Source: Natronosalvus vescus
Lineage (GTDB): Archaea; Halobacteriota; Halobacteria; Halobacteriales; Natrialbaceae
Direction of reading: 5' to 3'
NCBI RefSeq assembly: GCF_023973145.1
Contig: NZ_CP099546.1
Coordinates: 1-64,000 of the forward strand
DNA: 64,000 bases
In this document: piece by piece, positions 1-11,340 of the stretch
Numbering within the stretch: position 1 is the stretch's first letter
How the letters are laid out: every line of letters begins with the position of its first letter
Notes under the pieces: generated by a model
What the model saw: only the letters and a program-made list of their open reading frames with translations
Database searches by the model: none
Told to the model about the DNA's origin: nothing
Program-made: the position numbers and the translations under genes

Positions 1-75
1 AACCGATGCACCACCCCGCGCAAGTGCGGGTGGGAAGGGTCAATGCAGGCCGGCCGTCTACCGGCGTGCAGATGA

Positions 76-124
76 GACCGTGTGTACGTGTAGTCCAGGC
101 GTCCACTGGACCCGTTCCCGGGTC
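76..124 (+). other. 5' strand of the 23S rRNA processing stem
   Basis: In the 16S-23S spacer, positions 76-85, 87-98, 106-116 and 119-124 are complementary to 3148-3157, 3135-3146, 3117-3127 and 3109-3114 downstream of the 23S gene. The long helix is broken by opposed bulges near 99-105 and 3128-3134. This is the expected bulge-helix-bulge substrate for archaeal pre-rRNA cleavage by the tRNA splicing endonuclease. The pairing is read directly; the processing role follows from archaeal rRNA biology. Confidence 0.85.
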
Positions 125-164
125 ACATGTTACATCGAGTAACACTATTCCAGATCCGAAGAAC

Positions 165-3083
<2,919 letters not shown>

Positions 3084-3108
3084 ATCATTGGATTTGGAAT
3101 CTGCACTG

Positions 3109-3157
3109 GACCCGCGAACGGGTCCAGACGCAAACTGGACTACACGCACACACGGTC
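3109..3157 (+). other. 3' strand of the 23S rRNA processing stem
   Basis: Pairs with 76-124 over four uninterrupted helices of 10, 12, 11 and 6 bp. It lies between the 23S 3' end and the 5S gene, so the two halves enclose the 23S sequence. Confidence 0.85.
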
Positions 3158-3229
3158 GGAGAGACCACCGATTACAGGAGACACACAGCAACGGGCTGTG
3201 TGAGGACGGTTCGAGTCCGTCGATCGGCG

Positions 3230-3352
3230 TTCAGGCGGCCACAGCGACGAGGTTTCCACCCGTACCCATCCCGAACACGGTAGTTAAGCTCGTCTGCGTT
3301 CCGGCACATACTGGCGTGGGAGACCCGCTGGGAAGCCCGGTTCGCCGCCTCC
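3230..3352 (+). rRNA. 5S ribosomal RNA
   Basis: Begins with the archaeal 5S motif TTCAGGCGGCCACAGCG and contains CCCGTACCCATCCCGAACACG. It ends with GGTTCGCCGCC, which pairs with the 5' strand. The length of about 123 nt fits. It follows 23S after a spacer of about 145 nt that holds the processing stem and a small hairpin (about 3183-3203). It is co-transcribed with 23S as usual in haloarchaea. Confidence 0.96.
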
Positions 3353-3370
3353 CACTCATACTTCATTTCA

Positions 3371-3400
3371 ACCCCACTGAGCCACAGCGCTCGGTGGGGT
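3371..3400 (+). terminator. GC-rich hairpin after 5S rRNA
   Basis: ACCCCACTGAG and CTCGGTGGGGT form an 11-bp helix with one G-T pair around an 8-nt loop, just after the 5S end. It lacks a strong T-run, so it may be a processing or termination signal between 5S and tRNA-Cys. Confidence 0.5.
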
Positions 3401-3441
3401 TGGTTGCGTATATACACGGGCACCTGCATCGTACCGCTACG

Positions 3442-3449
3442 CTTAAACG
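3442..3449 (+). promoter_or_regulatory. TATA-like box before tRNA-Cys
   Basis: CTTAAACG lies about 28 nt upstream of the tRNA-Cys 5' end, the usual archaeal spacing. It suggests the tRNA can be transcribed independently of the rRNA operon. Confidence 0.5.
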
Positions 3450-3473
3450 AACGCAGGGGCTACAGTCGAGCGC

Positions 3474-3549
3474 GCCAAGGTGGCAGAGTCCGGCCGAACG
3501 CAGCTGCCTGCAGAGCAGCCCACCGCCGGTTCAAATCCGGCCCTTGGCT
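3474..3549 (+). tRNA. tRNA-Cys (GCA)
   Basis: The acceptor strands GCCAAGG (3474-3480) and CCTTGGC (3542-3548) pair, with discriminator T at 3549 as expected for tRNA-Cys. The anticodon stem GCTGC/GCAGC encloses loop CTGCAGA, giving anticodon GCA at 3510-3512. The T-arm contains GGTTCAAATCC. It sits in the usual haloarchaeal place downstream of 5S rRNA. No intron is seen. Confidence 0.97.
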
Positions 3550-3711
3550 TTTTACGCCGTATTACGTCGAGCGACGGCGAGTTGAGCAGGAATATCCTGC
3601 CGTCGCCGATATGGTTGTTCTCGGGGCGATCTCCAGTGCTCACGATTTGTGGGTATTCGATTCGCTGAGGAACCTCCATCGTCGTGAAGACTATCCGTTG
3701 AAACTGATAAT

Positions 3712-4917
3712 GTGGATAACACGACCGTCACCCAAAGCTATGAATACACGGTTGTGGAAAAAATCCGCATGGGTCACCCAGCTACACCTCACCTCCACGG
3801 ACTCAAAGAGGTCTACGGGAATAACGGTTTCACGGGCCTCGTATTTTCAATTACACGATTTGCGGTCAAAAAGCCTCTCCCTCATCCCTATAGCACCAGG
3901 TTTTCGTACCGGAGTCAGTTGCTAGAGGAGGCAGTCGTCAGTTTGCCCGATTCTTCGCTGCCCCCGAGAGAACACATGAACACGTACCTGCACGGGTTTA
4001 CCGAAGAATTGTATCACCTGTATGGTTTTGGTTCCGACGGTGACCCTGGCGACTACCTCTCGGAGTACTCCAGAAAGTGTGCAGGAAATATTAACGACGA
4101 TATCGAGATGCTGAGGGACAAAGAACGGTTCCACGAATACATGGCCGATAACGGATTTGAATGCCATCTCCCCACATTGTTCGGACACATTGAAAATGGG
4201 TCATTTGAGAGCGCATCAGACCGAGAATTGGAGGCCGTGATCAGAGAAGAGGGAACCGTTGTCATCAAAGGAGTGACTGGAGGTGGTGGTCACGGCGTGT
4301 ATATCTGTGAATGGAACGACGGTCGGCTGGAGCTGTACGGAAAAGACGGTGTCGCTGACGACCTCGAATCGGTTATGCCCGAGTTAGACCGCTCTATTGT
4401 CACTGAGTACTGTGAACAGGCGGCCTATCTCGATGACATCTATGCAGGTGCGCCAAATACGATTCGAGTTTTGACGATGAATCCCGACTATGGTGAGCCA
4501 TTCATTCCGGCTGCAGTTCACCGATTCGGAACCAGTGATTCCGGTGCTCTAGATAACTTCTCACAAAATGGATTGTCCGCGCATATCGATATAGAAAGCG
4601 GTGAATTGAGCGCTGCAGCAGGCGTATCTGATACGCACAACGTCGAGTGGTGTGATTCGCATCCGGACACTGGGTCGTCGATAAACGGGTTTACAATCCC
4701 GGCGTGGGAGTCAATCAGGGATGAGTTGTTGACAATCGTAGAACAGCTCCCTGAATTGAACTACGCCGGGTGGGATCTCTTGATAACTTCGCCGGGTGAG
4801 TTTGTGATTATCGAAGGCAATCACTTTCCCGATCCCGACGTTATTCAGGTTCACGAACCACTCTTAACGGATCAACGCGTGCGAACCTTTTTTACCGAAA
4901 ATAGCGTCCCACTGTAG
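3712..4917 (+). CDS. sugar-transfer-associated ATP-grasp-like protein
   Basis: A 401-residue protein with an ATP-grasp fold. A glycine-rich loop (KGVTGGGGHGVYI, about 186-198) follows a lysine-containing strand. PNTIRVLTM (about 250-258) and the acidic FVIIEGNHFPDPD near the C-terminus match the family found in polysaccharide and cell-surface sugar clusters (Pfam ATPgrasp_ST). The substrate is unknown. The start shown is GTG; an ATG at 3769 is an alternative. Base composition is clearly lower in GC than the 6-29 kb genes, consistent with acquisition next to tRNA-Cys. Its convergent neighbour at 5.0 kb is also a polysaccharide-cluster type. Confidence 0.7.
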   Translation: MDNTTVTQSYEYTVVEKIRMGHPATPHLHGLKEVYGNNGFTGLVFSITRFAVKKPLPHPYSTRFSYRSQLLEEAVVSLPDSSLPPREHMNTYLHGFTEELYHLYGFGSDGDPGDYLSEYSRKCAGNINDDIEMLRDKERFHEYMADNGFECHLPTLFGHIENGSFESASDRELEAVIREEGTVVIKGVTGGGGHGVYICEWNDGRLELYGKDGVADDLESVMPELDRSIVTEYCEQAAYLDDIYAGAPNTIRVLTMNPDYGEPFIPAAVHRFGTSDSGALDNFSQNGLSAHIDIESGELSAAAGVSDTHNVEWCDSHPDTGSSINGFTIPAWESIRDELLTIVEQLPELNYAGWDLLITSPGEFVIIEGNHFPDPDVIQVHEPLLTDQRVRTFFTENSVPL

Positions 4918-4999
4918 TGGCAAATAAGCACGATCGTCTCGACACAGTGCTGATGGCTGTCGAGTTCCCCTCAGTTCAGCCAGTCTGGCTGTACACTTC

Positions 5000-5845
5000 T
5001 TACAAATTTGGCTCAACGTCACGTCTGATCTCGTCAGAGACCACGTCCTTCAAATCCGGGTGGGAGATGTTCGCTTTCGCCTCACTGCTGAGTTCACTGG
5101 CTGAATCGGCAGTATACACTTCATCTCGGATTCGCTGCCAGTCCCGGTGTCTCGCGAGAATGTTGACCGGGATGCGGTCGATATTCAGTATCTGGGCGAT
5201 AGCCATCCGGTGATGTCCGTCACGGAACAAGATCTCCCCGTCTCGAGCGATAGTGACTAACACTTCCAGCTTTTGATGGGGCATCTGTTTGTACGTCTGT
5301 TCGGGGACGTCGTGGTCGTCTGGAGAATTGGGTCGATAGCCGTTCTCGTCAATCTCAGCGTAAAGTTCGTCAACGTACTCGCATCTAACCTGTTTGAATT
5401 CCTCGATATCTTCGTATCTCCAGAAATCCTCGTTTTCGTTCAGATTCTCCGCAGCATGTCTGTAGTAATCGGTCTCTTCCCAGTCACGACCGTCGATAAA
5501 CCGTTCCCGAATCCCCTTCACCGACCAGTAGTTTTCGATCGGAACGTTGTTAGACGTCGAATCCCATTCACCGTTTCTGATGAGCCCGAGTCCCTTGTAC
5601 TGCGTAATTTCGTAATTTGCCAGCTGTACTTCGTTTGGGTTGACGTTGATCGTTCGAAACGGGTCTGCGGGTGCGTCGTACCGAACCTGTTGGAACCGGT
5701 GCCGAACGTTCGAGCGGAGGGCAAAACGGGTCGGTTCATCAACGATTGTATACGAGATGAACCGCAACGCTGCTCTCAACAAATTTAGAAACCCTCGCTC
5801 TCGATAAATTTCGACACCTCTCCGTGACAGATACCCGACGCGCAT
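5000..5845 (-). CDS. ParB-like-domain protein of haloarchaeal polysaccharide clusters
   Basis: The ATG at 5845 gives 281 residues; a GTG at 5854 adds three. The C-terminal third reads LVTIARDGEILFRDGHHRMAI followed by LNIDRIPVNILARH, the ParB/sulfiredoxin-like signature in which a target residue sits in a DGxHR loop. Such proteins recur beside glycosyltransferases in haloarchaeal glycan loci, but their activity is unknown. The N-terminus (about 1-110) is basic and unassigned. It is convergent with the ATP-grasp gene. GC is lower than in the core genes. Confidence 0.6.
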   Translation of the reverse strand: MRVGYLSRRGVEIYRERGFLNLLRAALRFISYTIVDEPTRFALRSNVRHRFQQVRYDAPADPFRTINVNPNEVQLANYEITQYKGLGLIRNGEWDSTSNNVPIENYWSVKGIRERFIDGRDWEETDYYRHAAENLNENEDFWRYEDIEEFKQVRCEYVDELYAEIDENGYRPNSPDDHDVPEQTYKQMPHQKLEVLVTIARDGEILFRDGHHRMAIAQILNIDRIPVNILARHRDWQRIRDEVYTADSASELSSEAKANISHPDLKDVVSDEIRRDVEPNL

Positions 5846-5966
5846 ACTCTGCACACAGAATAAGAGATACTTCTATGTTTGGATTCATATAGCACACCGC
5901 TCCTTCCGTATGATATGTCACATTGGCGCCACTCCCTCGATAGTCTCCCACCCGTACTGAGAGGGA

Positions 5967-6300
5967 TTATCGGGGGAGTTCATCGGTTTCCCGCGACGAC
6001 CGAGACACAGCGTCGACGGACGGGCGTCGAACCCTCCGGCTGGCTACGATATTCCCTATCAGTTCACAAGCCGTTCGGTAGGCACTCTCGAACAGGTATT
6101 TCTCCTGGTTGTTTCGAGACACGCCGATAGACAGCTGACCGAGGCGTGTAACCAGGTCGTCACGACGGGATGGCGACCGTCCTCCCTGTTCCGTCCAGGG
6201 GTCATGTGGAGGGTACTCAACCCCCTCGGTGACCACGGTTGGCCGCGCTCGCAGGCACAACTCGAGCGCCCGTGTGGTGAGACCGGCCCCGGCATCGTCA
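5967..6300 (-). pseudogene. C-terminal remnant of an unidentified gene
   Basis: The minus frame that ends with TAA at 5967 has strong haloarchaeal coding character (GC at third positions) from about 6300 down, including LTTRALELCLRARPTVV and KYLFESAYRTACELIGNIV. It has no start codon. It comes into register exactly where the hydrolase at 6298 stops, and continues into that gene only as an out-of-frame shadow. I infer the 3' third of a gene whose 5' part was deleted when the flanking block was joined. A surface-polysaccharide transferase is possible from context, but I do not recognise the family. Confidence 0.45.
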
Positions 6301-7011
6301 GAGAAGATTTCCAACGAGCGTGTCGAGCGTTTGCATCTCGTCGTCGTTGATCTCGTGGCCCAGTCCGTCGTACAGCCGTACTGTAACGTCACCGCCGAGC
6401 GCCTCGAGAACGCGGGCTGATTCGCGGACGCGTTCGGCGGGGACGTACGGATCGTCGTCGCTGCAGCCGAGGAAGACTGGTGTTCCCTCGAGAGACCCCG
6501 TCTCCCGTCCTCGATGTTCGGGCTCGAGGAGGCCGCCGGAGAAGACGACCAGCCCGCCGTACCGGCGAGGGGTTCGGGCGACGAACTCGCTCGCGAGCGC
6601 GCCGCCCTGGGAGAATCCGAAGAGGAGCGTCCGCTCGAGCGGAACGCCGGCGTCGGCGGCTGTGTCGAGCGCTGTCGAGACGTGTGCGAGTGCGGAGTCG
6701 AACCAGGGGTGGGTGTAGGTAACGGCGTCGGTGTCGCCCTCGGCTTCGACTCCTGATCCTGCTGCTGATTTCGCCCCCTCGAGGGACATCGATCTGGGGT
6801 ACCACGTTCGGTGGGCAGCCTGCGGGGCGAGGTATAGCACACCGTGATGGTAGCACTCGTCGACGAGTCGGAGGATGTATTTCGCCGTCGAACCGCGGCC
6901 GTGGAGCATGACGACGGCGGCCTCGGCTGCCTGGGGTGGCGCACCTGCCGTTTCGATCGGTTGATCGCGGTGGGGGTCGTCAGCCGTGGTGGCCGTGAAT
7001 CGCTCACTCAT
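6298..7011 (-). CDS. alpha/beta hydrolase, phospholipase/carboxylesterase family
   Basis: 237 residues with a complete serine-hydrolase triad. The nucleophile is in LLFGFSQGGALAS (about 149-161), the acid in CSDDDPYVP (about 188) and the histidine in YDGLGHEIND (about 219). The oxyanion strand VVMLHGRGS lies near 32-40. It probably hydrolyses a small ester or thioester in the cytoplasm. It overlaps the stop of the VOC dioxygenase gene by 8 bp. This esterase-VOC pairing is common in haloarchaea and suggests a shared pathway, perhaps aromatic-compound breakdown or detoxification; the substrate is unknown. Confidence 0.85.
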   Translation of the reverse strand: MSERFTATTADDPHRDQPIETAGAPPQAAEAAVVMLHGRGSTAKYILRLVDECYHHGVLYLAPQAAHRTWYPRSMSLEGAKSAAGSGVEAEGDTDAVTYTHPWFDSALAHVSTALDTAADAGVPLERTLLFGFSQGGALASEFVARTPRRYGGLVVFSGGLLEPEHRGRETGSLEGTPVFLGCSDDDPYVPAERVRESARVLEALGGDVTVRLYDGLGHEINDDEMQTLDTLVGNLL

Positions 7012-7984
7012 CGTTCATCGTCCATCGTCCATCGTCGTCCAGCACCGCGGACACGTCCAGCGGCGGGAGGTGCGTTTCGATCATCTCACGGTCGTCCTCG
7101 AGCCACGGCGGGAGGGACAGCGAGTGGCCGGGAGCGTCGCCGCTGTCGGGGGTTGCCGTCAGCCCCGGGCCGTCCGTCGCGAGTTCGAACAGGATCCCAC
7201 CGGGGTCGCGGACGTACAGTGAGTGAAACATGTGGCGGTCAACGACGCGAGAGACGTCGTACTCGCGCTCTCGGAACAGGTCGTGCCACTCGTAGAGCTG
7301 CTCGGTCTCCGACACGCGAAGGGCGACGTGGTGGATCGAGCCGGCCCCTTCGCGGCCGAACTCGATGGGGCGCTCGAGGAGGTCGATCACCAGTGCGCGA
7401 TCTCCGGGTGCCCGATAGCGGATGCGGTCGTCCTCCTGGTTAGTCAGCTCGAAACCGAGGGTCTCGAGGACGCTCGCCGTGACGTAGACGTCCGTCGAGA
7501 GGAGCGTGACCCCGTGGAGGCCCCGAATCGCGTGTCGGTTAGGAACCGGCCCGCCCGTCCACGGCTCGACCGGCGAGTCGCCAGTGACGAGCTCGATGCG
7601 GGTGCCGTCGGGGTCGGACACACGGAGGACGGTTTCCTCGAAGCGCTCGCGGACGATCGGTGAGTTGTCGTCGTCGCTGTCGGCCGCCTCGAGTCGCTCG
7701 CGCCAGTAGTCGACCGAGTCGGGTGGGATAACGAGTCCGGTGGCACTGATCTGTGGGTGCCCGATACGGCCGTCGTCTTCGGCAGGGTACGGAAAGAACG
7801 TTAGCACCGTCCCGGGAGACCCGGTTTCGTCGCCGTAAAAGAGGTGGCGCGTGAGAGCGTCGTTGTGGTTCACCGTTTGCTTGACGAGGCGTAGACCGAG
7901 CGTCCCCGCGTAGAACTCGAGGTTTCGCTGGGCGTCGCGAACGATGCCGGTGACGTGGTGGATCCCTGGGGTGTCTGTGAGCAT
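7004..7984 (-). CDS. VOC-family ring-cleaving dioxygenase-like protein
   Basis: The ATG at 7984 starts MLTDTPGIHHVTGIV, giving 326 residues; upstream codons of the longer frame do not look coding. There are two vicinal-oxygen-chelate modules (about 5-140 and 155-290). Candidate metal ligands are His in PGIHHVTGIV, His in SIHHVALRV and Glu in GILFELATDGPG. The layout matches bacterial and archaeal MhqO-type ring-cleaving dioxygenases or glyoxalase-like proteins. It is the first gene of a two-gene operon with the hydrolase. Confidence 0.85.
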   Translation of the reverse strand: MLTDTPGIHHVTGIVRDAQRNLEFYAGTLGLRLVKQTVNHNDALTRHLFYGDETGSPGTVLTFFPYPAEDDGRIGHPQISATGLVIPPDSVDYWRERLEAADSDDDNSPIVRERFEETVLRVSDPDGTRIELVTGDSPVEPWTGGPVPNRHAIRGLHGVTLLSTDVYVTASVLETLGFELTNQEDDRIRYRAPGDRALVIDLLERPIEFGREGAGSIHHVALRVSETEQLYEWHDLFREREYDVSRVVDRHMFHSLYVRDPGGILFELATDGPGLTATPDSGDAPGHSLSLPPWLEDDREMIETHLPPLDVSAVLDDDGRWTMNDE

Positions 7985-8191
7985 GTGAAGTGAGCGGTGG
8001 TGGGGCGGTCGGATCCGTATCGATACGTCGCGATACGGTCGCCAGGTAGTTAGCCTCCCCGTGGCATCCCTGGTTGCTGGGACGATCGGTCGCCCGAGCC
8101 ACACGGGATTGGTTCGAGGAAAGCGGTGCGTGGCCCAACTATGCGGGTGCTCGAGCCGTCGGCCGCGTTCGATTCGGGAACTTAGTAACCG

Positions 8192-8197
8192 TTATAC
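8192..8197 (+). promoter_or_regulatory. TATA box for the acidic membrane protein
   Basis: TTATAC is 24-29 nt before the ATG at 8221, the spacing expected for a leaderless haloarchaeal transcript. It supports that start over the more upstream in-frame ATG at 8074. Confidence 0.6.
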
Positions 8198-8220
8198 GGC
8201 GGGCGAACAAGCCCTCACAC

Positions 8221-9312
8221 ATGCAATTACGCGCAGGGATCGTCTATATCGTCCTGTTCATGGTGGTCACTGCGGGTGCGTACGCTGTTATTGCGACGGC
8301 GGAGTCCCCGCAAGTGACGATCGATGAAGCCGATGCCGACTACCAACTTGAAGCCGGTGACGACGTCACGATCGGCGAGTTGACGTACAACGTCTCGGAA
8401 CTCGATGGAGCTGCGGGCACGGGTACGCTCGAGCACGTCGACGATGAGGCCGTTCTCGATACTACCTGGTCTGGGGCCAGCGCTCTCGAGGGCGATAGCT
8501 GGGATAGCGGTGACGCGATCCAGTTCGAAGAGGATGGTGAGGAGTACTACGTCTACATCTACGCCCCACCGGGTGAAGAGGTGGAAGAAGACGATGATGA
8601 GGACGAGGCGGACGATGACGACGCCAACGACGAGGCTGAGGACGAAAACGGCGACACTGAAGGCGAGAACGGTGATGGCGACGAGGCTGAGGACGAAAAC
8701 GGTGACGCTGAGGACGAAAACGGTGACGCTGAGGACGAAAACGGTGATGGCGACGAGGCTGAGGACGAGGAGGCTGACGATGAGGAAACAGATGATGTTG
8801 ACGCCCAGCCCGAAGCGTTCCTCTTGATCGAAGCCTTCGACGATGACGACATGACCGTCGTCGAACGCGCAGACGGCGTCTACGTCGCCGTCGAAAACGA
8901 GGACGGCGAAGAGGTACTTCGCTCGGTCACCGAGATCGACGACATCGACACGGTCGAGGTCGAAGTCGGCGACTCCGTGACGTTCTACGAAGAGGAGATG
9001 GAAGCACAGGTCGACGGTGAGGTTACTGAACTCGAGACCGACAGCGTCACCCTCGAGTACATCGGCGAGGAGGTCACGTCCGTCTCGCTCGAGCACAACC
9101 AGGCCGTGCTGATCGAGGGCGAGGAGTTTGGCGTCCACTTCCCGAGTGAGGACGTCGTCTACCTGACCGAAGACGTCGAGAGCTTCGAGGCTCAGCACGA
9201 CGCAGTCGAGGAGCACGAAGAGCGTATCCACGGCCTCTGGTGGGTTATCGGCCTCTCCATCTCGATGGTGATCATCCTGGCCGGGTTAGCGTTCATGCCG
9301 ACTCGAGGCTGA
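8221..9312 (+). CDS. acidic repeat membrane protein
   Basis: 363 residues. An N-terminal hydrophobic segment (about 6-25) could be a signal or anchor, and a second transmembrane segment lies at the C-terminus (WWVIGLSISMVIILAGLAF). Between them is an extracellular part with a run of Asp/Glu and imperfect repeats of the unit DEAEDENGD around residues 120-190, encoded by tandem 18-24 bp DNA repeats (about 8620-8790). Two beta-rich stretches flank the repeats. It is probably a surface protein anchored at one or both ends. No enzymatic motif was recognised. The repeat tract may vary in length between strains. Confidence 0.75.
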   Translation: MQLRAGIVYIVLFMVVTAGAYAVIATAESPQVTIDEADADYQLEAGDDVTIGELTYNVSELDGAAGTGTLEHVDDEAVLDTTWSGASALEGDSWDSGDAIQFEEDGEEYYVYIYAPPGEEVEEDDDEDEADDDDANDEAEDENGDTEGENGDGDEAEDENGDAEDENGDAEDENGDGDEAEDEEADDEETDDVDAQPEAFLLIEAFDDDDMTVVERADGVYVAVENEDGEEVLRSVTEIDDIDTVEVEVGDSVTFYEEEMEAQVDGEVTELETDSVTLEYIGEEVTSVSLEHNQAVLIEGEEFGVHFPSEDVVYLTEDVESFEAQHDAVEEHEERIHGLWWVIGLSISMVIILAGLAFMPTRG

Positions 9313-9615
9313 GCACGGTTTCACTTTTCGGATTCGAATCTCGAGTGTAGACTCGACTCGAACGCAGTTTGCGGGAGGTTCCTCTCGACACTATAGCCAA
9401 AATCTCGACCACCGTGGCTCGAGGCGGTATCTCATGTGACTGGGTCATCAGGTGACTGACTGGCGATGCTCGAGGACGCGATTCAACGATCGTGAACGCC
9501 GTCGTCCAATTTCTGGTCACTCGTGTCGCTCAGTTCTCGGGCTGGAACTCGTTCCGTTCAGTTGGGGCTGTTGGATCTCCTTCGGACGTACACGACAAAG
9601 CGTGCTGAATATTGC
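9313..9615. other. intergenic region without recognisable features
   Basis: About 300 bp between convergent genes. I see no coding bias, tRNA, palindrome or repeat of note. Confidence 0.5.
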
Positions 9616-11025
9616 TCACTCCTCGAATTCGACACCGGTGATCTCGAATCTGGCCCCACCCTCAGTACCGGTTGTGATTTGCACCGCCCATCCGTGTGCT
9701 TCGACGATTTCCTGAACGATTGCCAATCCGAACCCTGTTCCCGTATCAGAGTATGAAGTACCTCTTTCGAGCACTGACAGGCGTTTGGTTGGCGAAATCC
9801 CCGGCCCATCGTCTTCGACAAAAAAGCCCGATCCATCTTCGAGTAGACCGACCGTGATCGTGACGTCCGCTCCCCCATGCTCGATGGCGTTTCTAAATAG
9901 GTTCTCGAACACTTGCGCTACTCTGGTAGCATCTGCCTGAATCGTGATGTCCGCCTCAATATTGAGAGTCGCCTCGGATTGGGAAACGGAGTTCCAGCAC
10001 ATTTCGGTCAGATGCGGCAGCGAGATTGGTTCTATTTCGTCTATCGTCGCTCCAGTTCTGGCCAGCTCGAGTAAGTTCGAAATAATCTGATCCATTCTCG
10101 ACAACGCATTCGACACCACCTCCAGTTCCTGGCTGTCATCTCTGGATTTAGCGATTTCCAAATAGCCGTCCGCGACGTTCCACGGATTCCGAAGATCGTG
10201 AGCGACGACAGACGCAAATCGATCGAGTTGGTCGTTTTTTCGCTCTAATTCCTGCACACGAGCTTTCCGCTCCGAGATGTCTCGGGTATACCCAACAATT
10301 CTGACCACTTCACCATCTACGACGATAGGTTTGGCATGTGTTTCCACCCACTTCTCGTCTGAACCTTCGGTATCAATCCGGTAATCGATTTGAATGAATT
10401 TTCCATCTGTAACACGTTCCATCGCCATCGAAACCCGTTCACGGTCGTGCGGATGAACCGCTTGGACGAACACTGTCGGTTCGTGTTTGACCATGTCTAC
10501 CGGTTGTTCGAAGACCGTTTCGTACGCCGAGTTCATGAACAAGACTTCGCTCAAATCACCAGCAAATATATACAAGACGTCGTTTGCCTGTTCACTCAGT
10601 TCGTGGAGGTGTTGTTCAACCTGCTCGGCTCGTTGCGTTGCCCGACGTTGTTCCACAGTAGTGATGATTTTGGTTGCCAGTAACTCGTACTGTTCCGCGA
10701 CGGTGCCCTTGATCAGGTAGTCCGTGATACCTGCACTAATGGCACGACTCGCGACCTCCTCGCTTCCGGTATCAGTAAACAGTATGACTGGAAGTTCAGG
10801 GATTTCTTCCCGAACGGCTTCGAGAACGTGTAGGCCCGTACCATCTCCCAGTTGGTAATCACTGACTATACAATCTGTCCGGCCGTCCAATTGCTCGAGT
10901 CCCGCTTCAACTGAGGTAGCCGCTTGGACACTGAGCCTCTCATTCTCACGCTCGAGATTCGCTGCGACCAACCTGGAAAAATCGGGTTCATCATCGATAT
11001 GGATGACTCGAATAGATTCCGCCAT
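9616..11025 (-). CDS. receiver-PAS-histidine kinase hybrid
   Basis: 469 residues. A receiver domain (about 1-125) has an acidic pocket DDEP, phospho-acceptor Asp56 in IVSDYQLG and Lys in DYLIKGT. A PAS domain (about 140-255) ends in GYTRDISERK. The HisKA box is SVVAHDLRNPWNVADGY (His about 275), and the ATPase domain has LFRNAIEHGG, EDDGPGI and GTGFGLAIVQEI. There is no transmembrane segment, so it senses cytoplasmic signals. It is divergent from the HTH-10 regulator at 11341, a possible output partner, but a TnpB relic now lies between them. Confidence 0.92.
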   Translation of the reverse strand: MAESIRVIHIDDEPDFSRLVAANLERENERLSVQAATSVEAGLEQLDGRTDCIVSDYQLGDGTGLHVLEAVREEIPELPVILFTDTGSEEVASRAISAGITDYLIKGTVAEQYELLATKIITTVEQRRATQRAEQVEQHLHELSEQANDVLYIFAGDLSEVLFMNSAYETVFEQPVDMVKHEPTVFVQAVHPHDRERVSMAMERVTDGKFIQIDYRIDTEGSDEKWVETHAKPIVVDGEVVRIVGYTRDISERKARVQELERKNDQLDRFASVVAHDLRNPWNVADGYLEIAKSRDDSQELEVVSNALSRMDQIISNLLELARTGATIDEIEPISLPHLTEMCWNSVSQSEATLNIEADITIQADATRVAQVFENLFRNAIEHGGADVTITVGLLEDGSGFFVEDDGPGISPTKRLSVLERGTSYSDTGTGFGLAIVQEIVEAHGWAVQITTGTEGGARFEITGVEFEE

Positions 11026-11082
11026 TACTGATGATAAATCAGGATGGATGAAAATTGTTTGGTCTGCCTTGTTTTCTATGTA

Positions 11083-11332
11083 GTCAACAACCCCGACCTC
11101 AAGGGTCGGGGCTTGTCAGTGAACTCCTGCTCTGCCGCACTTAGACGGAGGCGTTGAAATCGCCGTTCGCGTTCACCGTTACTGACTTCAGGGCCAGTTG
11201 ACTGGTAGCCCGTCCAGAACCAGACTTGAGCCAGTTCTGGACAAGACGCCACGCCACATTCCGCGCAGCGTTGTAATCCGCGTGCAGTTCTTTTCCACAC
11301 TTCAAGTACTCGTTACGATTAGAGCGCAACAA
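11083..11332 (-). pseudogene. TnpB relic with IS right end (IS200/IS605 family, IS1341 type)
   Basis: The frame from 11332 to the stop at 11141 encodes the last part of a TnpB: a zinc-ribbon Cys, then ELHADYNAARNVAW, the RuvC-III motif with its Asp, then a typical tail. The rest of the transposase is missing. Just beyond lies the right-end palindrome CCCCGACCTCAAGGGTCGGG (11091-11111) and a TTGAC-type end near 11083. It is an inactive remnant that abuts the HTH-10 start codon with only 8 bp between, so any promoter of that gene must lie in transposon sequence. Confidence 0.85.
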
Positions 11333-11340
11333 TTTGGACG

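Noticed and set aside
8074-8220. N-terminal extension of the acidic membrane protein to 8074
   Set aside because: A TATA box at 8192 and signal-like segment after 8221 support the ATG at 8221.
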